DNA from: Bacteroidetes bacterium 4572_114 | GTDB taxonomy: Bacteria > Bacteroidota > Bacteroidia > Bacteroidales > 4484-276 | Length of the DNA: 5,614 bases | Assembly (NCBI GenBank): GCA_002254335.1 | Contig: NIVA01000215.1 | Coordinates: 1-5,614 of the forward strand | Reading direction: 5' to 3' | Part shown: positions 1 through 4,865 of the stretch, one piece after another | How the letters are laid out: each line of letters starts with the position of its first letter | Numbering within the stretch: position 1 is the first letter of the stretch | Notes under the pieces: model-generated | What the model was told of the DNA's origin: nothing | The model's input: only the letters and a program-made list of their open reading frames with translations | The model's database searches: none | Made by a program: the position numbers and the translations under genes

Positions 1-669
1 CAGATGATGAACATAAACCAGCTTGAAAATTCTAAAGATTCCTTATCCGATGAATTGATTATCCGCAAAGAGAGGTTTCGTAAGTCAATTGATGACAAGT
101 ATGCATTTTATTACCAGGTTGACACATTGTTAGGGCAAATTGATACTGCTGTTATTGATACTGCTATCATTGATACGACACTAATATTTGCTGATGCAGA
201 TAAAGGGATAAAATTAGCTGCCATCGACAATGCACTTCAATCGGCAAGGTCGATTAAAAACAGCATTGGAAACAGCAAAGATGATTTTGAAAGACGACAG
301 GAGCGTATCAGGAAACATAACATCGAGTGGCACCGGAAATTTACACTTTCCATAGCTTGTTTAATACTGTTTTTTATTGGTGCTCCCCTGGGGGCAATTA
401 TACGCAAAGGGGGGCTGGGCATGCCTGTGGTGGTATCAATTTTTCTTTTTGTAATTTTTCACATCATTTCTATTACCGGCGAAAAATATGCACGTGCAGG
501 GTTGCTCGAACCTTACATGGCCATGTGGATGGCTTCGGCAGTTTTGCTCCCGCTGGGCATATTCCTAACCTACAAGGCTACCACCGATTCGCCCTTGCTT
601 GATTCCGATTCATGGAAAAAATTGTTTAAATTGTTTACGGTGAAAAGGAAGACTGGAGTGATGGAGTGA
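1..669 (+). CDS. LptF/LptG (YjgP/YjgQ) family LPS export permease, C-terminal part, 5' end outside window
   Basis: The protein resembles the C-terminal part of LptF/LptG, the inner-membrane subunits that work with the LptB ATPase to extract lipopolysaccharide and pass it to the periplasmic Lpt bridge. Numbering from the ATG at base 4, a polar, charged region (residues 1-110) is followed by three hydrophobic helices at about 114-133, 138-158 and 169-191. The stretch HRKFTLSIACLILFFIGAPL, the RKGGLGMP turn and the GLLEPYMAMW segment are the family's C-terminal signature as I recognise it. The N-terminal helices of the family are absent and the frame is open to base 1, so the gene almost certainly begins upstream and the ATGs at 4 and 7 are internal. 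I cannot tell LptF from LptG. The last few residues (TGVME) and the TGA stop lie inside an 8-bp tandem array. Residues 46-60 are a threefold pentapeptide repeat. Confidence 0.85.
   Translation, partial: QMMNINQLENSKDSLSDELIIRKERFRKSIDDKYAFYYQVDTLLGQIDTAVIDTAIIDTTLIFADADKGIKLAAIDNALQSARSIKNSIGNSKDDFERRQERIRKHNIEWHRKFTLSIACLILFFIGAPLGAIIRKGGLGMPVVVSIFLFVIFHIISITGEKYARAGLLEPYMAMWMASAVLLPLGIFLTYKATTDSPLLDSDSWKKLFKLFTVKRKTGVME
139..183 (+). repeat. In-frame 15-bp tandem repeat, three units, inside the LPS permease gene
   Basis: Three consecutive 15-bp units begin at 139, 154 and 169, each opening with ATTGATAC. The first two share their first 12 bases and the third has diverged. They encode IDTAV, IDTAI and IDTTL in the permease frame. 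Because the unit is a multiple of three, copy-number change would alter the length of this loop without breaking the frame. The segment lies in the polar region before the last three membrane helices. Confidence 0.75.
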
Positions 670-732
670 TGGAGGAATGGAGGAATGGAGGAGTGGAGAA
701 ATGGAGGAATGGAGGAATGTAGAAATGGAATG
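653..732 (+). repeat. 8-bp tandem repeat array 1 (ATGGAGGA-type), ten units
   Basis: Ten contiguous 8-bp units run from 653. The consensus is ATGGAGGA, with variants CTGGAGTG, ATGGAGTG, GTGGAGAA, ATGTAGAA and ATGGAATG; five units match the consensus exactly. The first two units overlap the end of the LPS permease gene and contain its TGA stop at 667-669. The unit length is not a multiple of three and no open reading frame continues through the array, so it is non-coding beyond the stop. Units of the same period and related sequence recur at 3764-3834 and 4753-4776. Confidence 0.9.
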
Positions 733-755
733 ATAAAATATTTAATCATGAGACC

Positions 756-790
756 GGTCTAAAAACGAAGTTTTTGAAAATTAGCGAAAT
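756..790 (+). repeat. 35-bp intergenic repeat, copy 1, with small hairpin
   Basis: This copy matches the segment at 3851-3885 at 34 of 35 positions; the single difference is A versus G at position 28. It contains a short inverted repeat, AAAAAC-GAA-GTTTTT (761-775), that could form a 6-bp stem with a 3-nt loop. It starts 23 nt after the 8-bp array and ends 41 nt before the glycosyltransferase start at 832, so it sits where a promoter or 5' leader would be. A 10-bp palindrome, AGACCGGTCT (751-760), overlaps its left end and is not complete in the other copy. Function is unknown. Confidence 0.85.
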
Positions 791-831
791 TATATTGTTT
801 CCAAATAAATGATTACAAGACAATTAAAACA

Positions 832-2037
832 ATGAAGATTTTAATCCTTTGTAATAAATCACCATATCCGCCCAAAGAAGGTGGCCCGATCGCTATGAAT
901 GCAATCATCGAAGGCCTTTATCAGGCTGGGCACAGCGTAAAGGTTTTGGCCATCAATAGCAATAAATATGGTGTGGATATTAAGGATATTCCCGAATCTT
1001 ACCAAAAGAAAACCGGGATAGAAACTGTTTACATCGATCTTTCCATCAAGCCTTTGGATGCCTTTTTCAACCTTTTTACAGGTAAGTCATATCATGTTGA
1101 AAGGTTCATCAGTAAAGATTTTGAGGATAAAATAATTACTATTCTCCAGAAAGATGAATATGATATCGTACAATTTGAAACCCTTTATATCAGCCCCTAT
1201 ATCGACCTTATCCGCAAATACTCAAATGCAAAAGTAGTTCTGCGTTCCCATAATATCGAACATCTAATTTGGGAGAGGGTGGCAAATATCAGCAAAAACC
1301 CCCTGAAGAAGTTTTACCTGGGCCACCTTGCCAAAACCCTCAGGAATTATGAACTGGGAATGCTCAACCGCTATGATGGCATTGCCACAATTACAAAAAA
1401 AGACGGGGAAACCCTTCACGGTTTGGGCTGTAATATCCCGCTGATTGATATTCCCTTTGGTATCGACCTGTCGGGTTTGAAGAAAAATCCGGGCATTGAA
1501 ACCGAATTCCCTTCCCTGTTCCACCTTGGTGCCATGAACTGGATGCCAAACCAAGAGGGGATCAGATGGTTTTTAGATGAAGTGTGGCCCCTTGTGAACA
1601 AAGAATTCCCAGGAATGAAGTTTTACCTGGCCGGCAGGAACATGCCCGAATGGATTACCGTGGCAAATATCCCAAATGTTGTTGTAACCGGTGAGGTTGA
1701 CAATGCCTTCGATTTTATGTATTCAAAAGCCATCGAAATAGTCCCCCTATTTTCGGGCAGTGGCATCCGTATCAAGATCATTGAGGGCATGGCCGCCAAA
1801 AAAGCTGTTATATCAACAACAATAGGGGCGGAGGGCATTAATGTGGAAAGCGGGAAAAATATTCTCATTGCAAATAATCCACAGCAATTTTTTGAAGCTG
1901 TTAAACAATTGGTACATAATCAGGAACTTTGTGAAACATTGGGCGAAAACGCACGTAAGCTCATCGAAAAAGACCACGATAATAAAAAACTGATCAACCG
2001 GCTCGAAAAGTTTTATCAAAAGATAATTGACGGTTAG
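832..2037 (+). CDS. GT4-type glycosyltransferase (GT-B fold)
   Basis: This is a complete 401-residue protein, a usual length for a single-chain GT4 enzyme. Such enzymes transfer a sugar from an activated nucleotide donor to a surface-glycan acceptor at the cytoplasmic face of the inner membrane; the donor and acceptor here are unknown. The N-terminal Rossmann domain opens with MKILILCNKSPYPPKEGGPI and a Gly-rich loop, and carries SHNIEHLIWER at 139-149, a segment common in this group. The C-terminal nucleotide-sugar domain starts near LGAMNWMPNQEG (232-243) and holds GSGIRIKIIEGMAAKKAVIS (309-328), with Glu318 in the position of the conserved GT4 donor-binding glutamate. Like many Bacteroidota genes it has an A-rich stretch (ATTAAAACA) instead of a Shine-Dalgarno site before the ATG. 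It is probably co-transcribed with the glycosyltransferase 26 nt downstream. Confidence 0.88.
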   Translation: MKILILCNKSPYPPKEGGPIAMNAIIEGLYQAGHSVKVLAINSNKYGVDIKDIPESYQKKTGIETVYIDLSIKPLDAFFNLFTGKSYHVERFISKDFEDKIITILQKDEYDIVQFETLYISPYIDLIRKYSNAKVVLRSHNIEHLIWERVANISKNPLKKFYLGHLAKTLRNYELGMLNRYDGIATITKKDGETLHGLGCNIPLIDIPFGIDLSGLKKNPGIETEFPSLFHLGAMNWMPNQEGIRWFLDEVWPLVNKEFPGMKFYLAGRNMPEWITVANIPNVVVTGEVDNAFDFMYSKAIEIVPLFSGSGIRIKIIEGMAAKKAVISTTIGAEGINVESGKNILIANNPQQFFEAVKQLVHNQELCETLGENARKLIEKDHDNKKLINRLEKFYQKIIDG

Positions 2038-2051
2038 ACACAGGGAAATTT

Positions 2052-2059
2052 TATTTTTG
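2052..2059 (+). promoter_or_regulatory. Possible Bacteroidota -7 promoter box (TAttTTTG) before the second glycosyltransferase
   Basis: TATTTTTG matches the Bacteroidota primary-sigma -7 consensus TAnnTTTG exactly and ends only 4 nt before the ATG at 2064. A good -33 TTTG is not present; the nearest candidate is ATTG at 2026-2029, 22 nt upstream of the box. If used, transcription would start at or very near the ATG, giving an almost leaderless mRNA. The AT-rich context makes a chance match quite possible. Confidence 0.35.
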
Positions 2060-2063
2060 CCAA

Positions 2064-3242
2064 ATGAAAATTTTAGTGTTGCTTCCACGGGTGCCATATC
2101 CGCTTGAAAAAGGCGACAAACTCAGGGCATACAATCATATTAGATTCCTGGCTAAAAACAATGAAATTATTTTATGTGCTATAAACGATACGCAAGTCCA
2201 TCCCGATGCCGTAAAACATCTTCAACAGTTTTGTACGTCGATCCACATTTTCAACATTTCAAAATTCAGTATTGCCGTAAATCTGCTGAAGGCATTTTTT
2301 AAGGGGATACCTTTTCAAACAGGATATTTTTACAATGCAAAGGCCCAGGAAAAATTAGACCGGATAATTGCCGGTGAAAAACCCGACCATATCTTTTGTC
2401 AGTTGGTGCGGGTGGCCGAATACATGAAAAATCAGCCTATACCAAAAACCATCGACTACCAGGATGTGTTCTCTAAAGGGGTTCAGCGAAGAGTCGATAA
2501 AGCGCCATTTTATTTGCGGCCGGTGTATCGGTCAGAATACAAAAGGCTTTTAAAATATGAACACCATGTTTTTGAAATTTTCGATCATAAAACTATCATT
2601 TCGAGGCCCGACCGCGACCTGATCCCACATCCTGAAAAAGATAAAATCCATATCATCCCAAATGGTGTTGACACTGATTTTTTTAAGCCAATCGAAAGGG
2701 AAAAAGATTTCGAGATAGTTTTTATTGGAAATATGGCGTACCCGCCCAATGTTAATGCCGCCGAATTTCTTGCAACTAAAATTTTACCAATTGTTCAAAA
2801 GTCGGAGCCAGGGGCCAGGCTGCTGCTTGCCGGCGCAACCCCCGATAAAAAGGTGCTTGCCCTGCAATCCGGTTCAGTTACCGTTACCGGTTGGATGGAC
2901 GACATAAGGGATGGCTATGCCCGTGCCAAAACATTTATCGCCCCCATGCAAATCGGCACCGGCCTGCAAAATAAACTGTTGGAGGCCATGGCCATGAAAA
3001 TCCCCAGCATCACCTCGCAGCTTGCCAACAACGCACTTTGCGCGAAGGATGGCAAAGAAATACTTGTGGGCAACACCCCTGAAGAATATGCCAATCACAT
3101 TTTAAAGCTGCTCAACGAACCATCTTTTGCCCTGGAAATTGGCGAGGCCGGTTATCAATTTGTCATTAATAACTATAACTGGGAAAGTGCCACAGCAGAG
3201 TTGGAAAAGGTGATGGAATCGGTGCAGCACCCAATTCCCTAA
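2064..3242 (+). CDS. GT4-type glycosyltransferase, resembling the exosortase/PEP-CTERM-associated sugar transferase group (TIGR03087-like)
   Basis: This is a complete 392-residue GT-B enzyme. The N-terminus MKILVLLPRVPYPLEKGDKLRAY is the characteristic opening of the TIGR03087-type sugar transferases, which elsewhere sit in exopolysaccharide/exosortase loci; many Bacteroidota carry relatives outside such loci. The C-terminal domain contains IPNGVDTDFF (198-207), FIGNMAYPPNVNA (220-232), a TGWMDDIRDGYARA segment (275-288) and GTGLQNKLLEAMAMKIPSIT (298-317), with Glu307 as the likely donor-binding glutamate. It is a distant paralogue of the preceding gene, sharing fold and motif order, not a recent duplicate. 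The donor and acceptor are unknown. The last codons and the TAA stop lie in the left arm of a 16-bp inverted repeat that runs up to the next gene. A role in surface polysaccharide or LPS sugar assembly is inferred from the family and the nearby permease. Confidence 0.87.
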   Translation: MKILVLLPRVPYPLEKGDKLRAYNHIRFLAKNNEIILCAINDTQVHPDAVKHLQQFCTSIHIFNISKFSIAVNLLKAFFKGIPFQTGYFYNAKAQEKLDRIIAGEKPDHIFCQLVRVAEYMKNQPIPKTIDYQDVFSKGVQRRVDKAPFYLRPVYRSEYKRLLKYEHHVFEIFDHKTIISRPDRDLIPHPEKDKIHIIPNGVDTDFFKPIEREKDFEIVFIGNMAYPPNVNAAEFLATKILPIVQKSEPGARLLLAGATPDKKVLALQSGSVTVTGWMDDIRDGYARAKTFIAPMQIGTGLQNKLLEAMAMKIPSITSQLANNALCAKDGKEILVGNTPEEYANHILKLLNEPSFALEIGEAGYQFVINNYNWESATAELEKVMESVQHPIP

Positions 3243-3266
3243 GCGACTTTAAGTCGCTAAGGGAAT
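3234..3266 (+). repeat. Long inverted repeat (hairpin) spanning the glycosyltransferase stop codon
   Basis: The arms 3234-3249 and 3251-3266 are complementary over 16 bp with one mismatch, separated by a single base; a folded hairpin would open a few central A/T pairs as its loop. The core AGCGACTT/AAGTCGCT is perfect. The left arm encodes the end of the glycosyltransferase and its TAA stop; the right arm holds AAGGGA, a possible ribosome binding site for the TTG-start gene at 3271. No T-run follows, so an intrinsic terminator is unlikely. It resembles a REP-type dispersed palindrome, which is inference because only one copy is present here. Confidence 0.75.
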
Positions 3267-3270
3267 AAAA

Positions 3271-3780
3271 TTGATTATAGCAATCCTATTTGGGCTTTTT
3301 GCCATTTTTGTCCCCGAAGAAACTTTCACAACCATAGCCATGTATTTTGGCATCGTATTGATAATAGGTGGTGGTTTTGGGTTGGTCAATGCCATCAGGT
3401 TAATGAAAAAAAAGCACGAATACTTGTCCCCACTTATTAGTTCGATTGTGAGTTTCATGGTTGGTTTGTTTATTATGATCTACACCCGGCGCAGCCTCGA
3501 AATATTCGCCATTATCCTCGGTGTCTGGGCAGTGGTTCTTGGATTTGTCCAGCTTTTTATTGCACTCAACCTTATCCCTCCCGGCCGAAATAAAATCATT
3601 GTTATTTTCAACGGTATCATTACCTTGCTATTCGGATTGATCCTGTTTTTCAACCCTTTCAATTCGATGGTTGCAATAATTTTCCTTGTGGGGGCCATGG
3701 CACTTGTGTTTGGTGGGATATTGATTTATTTGTCAATTATCATTGGGGGAAAGGGAAAGGGAAATGGAATAGTGGAGTAG
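3271..3780 (+). CDS. DUF308/HdeD-like six-helix membrane protein, non-ATG start, possibly N-terminally shortened
   Basis: The frame encodes about 169 residues with six predicted membrane helices (roughly 2-14, 20-42, 52-69, 74-97, 107-127 and 132-158). Two halves each show the family's pattern of a glycine-containing helix ending in a proline turn (AIFVPEETF at 11-19; LFFNPFNSM at 125-133), as in HdeD/DUF308 proteins. HdeD is linked to acid resistance in enterobacteria, but most DUF308 proteins have no known function. An in-frame TAA at 3250-3252 limits the start; the only usual start codon before the first helix is TTG at 3271, with AAGGGA 6 nt upstream. The first helix is short and the usual short N-terminal lead is missing, so the 5' end may have been displaced by the adjacent palindrome. 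Met24 (ATG at 3340) is an alternative but would lose helix 1. The C-terminal tail (GGKGKGNGIVE) is encoded by purine-rich repeats, and the TAG stop lies in the 8-bp array. Confidence 0.68.
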   Translation: MIIAILFGLFAIFVPEETFTTIAMYFGIVLIIGGGFGLVNAIRLMKKKHEYLSPLISSIVSFMVGLFIMIYTRRSLEIFAIILGVWAVVLGFVQLFIALNLIPPGRNKIIVIFNGIITLLFGLILFFNPFNSMVAIIFLVGAMALVFGGILIYLSIIIGGKGKGNGIVE

Positions 3781-3834
3781 TGGAAAGATGGAAAGGTGGA
3801 ATCCCGAAAGCTTTCGGGATGGAAAGGTGGAATA
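3764..3834 (+). repeat. 8-bp tandem repeat array 2, interrupted by a palindrome
   Basis: Units are ATGGAATA, GTGGAGTA, GTGGAAAG, ATGGAAAG and a shortened GTGGAAT up to 3802, then, after a 16-bp insert, ATGGAAAG and GTGGAATA (3819-3834). The array begins inside the DUF308-like gene and provides its TAG stop at 3778-3780. Just upstream, inside the coding sequence, are three GGGAAA units (3747-3764). Period and consensus match the array after the LPS permease gene. Confidence 0.85.
3801..3820 (+). repeat. Perfect 20-bp palindrome inside array 2
   Basis: ATCCCGAAAGCTTTCGGGAT equals its own reverse complement over all 20 bases. The inner 16 bp (CCCGAAAGCTTTCGGG, 3803-3818) is unlike the surrounding array and is flanked by identical 15-bp direct copies of ATGGAAAGGTGGAAT (3788-3802 and 3819-3833). 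No T-run follows on either strand, so a classical terminator is not supported. It looks like a small palindromic element inserted in, or captured by, the array. Perfect symmetry also suits a dimeric protein binding site. Confidence 0.85.
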
Positions 3835-3850
3835 ACAATATCCGGGTCAA

Positions 3851-3885
3851 GGTCTAAAAACGAAGTTTTTGAAAATTGGCGAAAT
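3851..3885 (+). repeat. 35-bp intergenic repeat, copy 2, with small hairpin
   Basis: This is the second copy of the segment at 756-790, with 34 of 35 bases identical, including the AAAAAC-GAA-GTTTTT inverted repeat (3856-3870). It lies 16 nt after 8-bp array 2 and 49 nt before the ATG at 3935, the same order (array, 35-bp repeat, gene) as copy 1. The flanks differ between copies: TCCGGGT (3841-3847) and AACCGGA (3897-3903) form an imperfect inverted pair around this copy only. Role unknown. Confidence 0.85.
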
Positions 3886-3934
3886 ATGGCTTTTTAAACC
3901 GGACTCATATTTTAACTAAATTGATAGATGATAA

Positions 3935-4741
3935 ATGATTTTGCTATCTATTAAAAAACAAATACGGTTTTTATTGCTGCTAATAATATTGGCCACATAC
4001 CCTGTGCTTAACCTTTATTCACAGGTGAATACCGAAAAATTTAGAAAATTCTATACGAAAGATGGGTTTCTGTACAATTTGAAAACCACATTTTCGCTCA
4101 AAGCGGGAAACTCGGAGTATGGGGCAGTAAACTTTACCGGCAGGGTTGACCATAACGGTAAGAAATTCGACCAGTTTATCGTGGCCGATATTGAATATAA
4201 AAGTACGGCCTACGAACAAATCACTAACAAAGGTTTTGTCCATTTGCGGGGGATGTGGGATTTTGCCAGGCGAACCGACCTTGAGTTTTTCCTTCAACGC
4301 GAATACGATGAATTTTTAGACCTTAATTCACGTAACCTAATTGGGACGGCAATTAAGTACCAGCTGGTTGAAACGCAATCGTCAAAAGATAGCACCAATA
4401 CATTTGATATAAATGTTAGCACGGGCATAATGTATGAAGGGGAAAATTATAACTCTGACCCGGAAAATATCGAGAAGAACTTCATACGTTCCACAAATTT
4501 CATCAGTGCCGACTGGCTGATAAAAAACAAACTCAACCTAACCGGGGTGGTTTACTATCAGCCGGCCTTTTCAAACTTTAACAATTTCAGGGCAACTACA
4601 TGGCTGACATTTGAATTTTCGGTGATCAAGCGGTTTTATGTCGTGTTCCAGGTGTCCTACAAATATAACAGCAGACCGGTAAATGACGTAAAATCCTATG
4701 ACCTTTCAATCGAAAATGGCTTTAGGTTCGAGTTTCCTTAA
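3935..4741 (+). CDS. Secreted, probably outer-membrane beta-barrel protein, DUF481-like
   Basis: The 268-residue protein starts with a clear Sec signal peptide: basic residues at 7-11, a hydrophobic core at about 11-27, and a probable signal peptidase I site after LYS, giving a mature N-terminus of QVNTEKF near residue 30. The mature part shows alternating polar and hydrophobic strands rich in aromatic residues (LKTTFSLKAGNSEYGAVNFT, FIVADIEYKST, NLIGTAIKYQLVET, FDINVSTGIMYEGE, FYVVFQVSYKYNS) and ends with FRFEFP, as expected for a beta barrel. The GNS segment early in the barrel and the later NLIGTAIKYQL/GIMYEGE pattern resemble DUF481, the YdiY-type outer-membrane family; this match is from memory of the family pattern and is not certain. 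It has its own intergenic region and appears to stand alone. Substrate and function are unknown. Confidence 0.65.
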   Translation: MILLSIKKQIRFLLLLIILATYPVLNLYSQVNTEKFRKFYTKDGFLYNLKTTFSLKAGNSEYGAVNFTGRVDHNGKKFDQFIVADIEYKSTAYEQITNKGFVHLRGMWDFARRTDLEFFLQREYDEFLDLNSRNLIGTAIKYQLVETQSSKDSTNTFDINVSTGIMYEGENYNSDPENIEKNFIRSTNFISADWLIKNKLNLTGVVYYQPAFSNFNNFRATTWLTFEFSVIKRFYVVFQVSYKYNSRPVNDVKSYDLSIENGFRFEFP

Positions 4742-4752
4742 GTAAGGGAATG

Positions 4753-4776
4753 ATGGAAAAATGGAAAAATGGAAAC
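4753..4776 (+). repeat. 8-bp tandem repeat array 3, short
   Basis: Three units (ATGGAAAA, ATGGAAAA, ATGGAAAC) begin 11 nt after the TAA stop of the barrel protein, with a degenerate AGGGAATG possibly acting as a preceding unit (4745-4752). It has the same period and ATGGA core as the arrays after the LPS permease and DUF308-like genes. It is too short to stand alone as evidence; the shared period and placement support membership of the family. No copy of the 35-bp repeat follows it. Confidence 0.6.
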
Positions 4777-4797
4777 CAGATTGTTGAATTACTGCTG

Positions 4798-4830
4798 TAA
4801 AAAAAGAATTCCGTGCTAATTGTTTTTTAG
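4798..4830 (+). other. Weak AT-rich stem-loop between the barrel gene and ettA
   Basis: AAAAAA-G-AATT (4800-4810) can pair with AATT-G-TTTTTT (4818-4828) across a 7-nt loop, with one mismatch in the stem. The right arm is a T-run, so it could act as a weak intrinsic terminator for the barrel gene, but the stem has almost no G-C pairs. Given the AT-richness, a chance structure is as likely. Confidence 0.25.
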
Positions 4831-4865
4831 TATTTTAAACACACATTAATAAAATACCTTATAAC

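Noticed and set aside
327..602. Forward open frame inside the LPS permease gene in another frame
   Set aside because: It overlaps the conserved membrane helices of the permease and its translation is Cys/His-rich with no family resemblance.
653..732. CRISPR array
   Set aside because: The 8-bp units are directly contiguous with no spacers, and no cas-like gene is present; it is a simple tandem repeat.
751..800. Classical Bacteroidota promoter formed by the 35-bp repeat (TTTG at 773-776 as -33)
   Set aside because: Neither copy has a convincing TAnnTTTG at a suitable distance downstream, so I list the repeat without assigning promoter function.
3801..3820. Rho-independent terminator at the perfect palindrome
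   Set aside because: The stem is good but no T-run follows on either strand.
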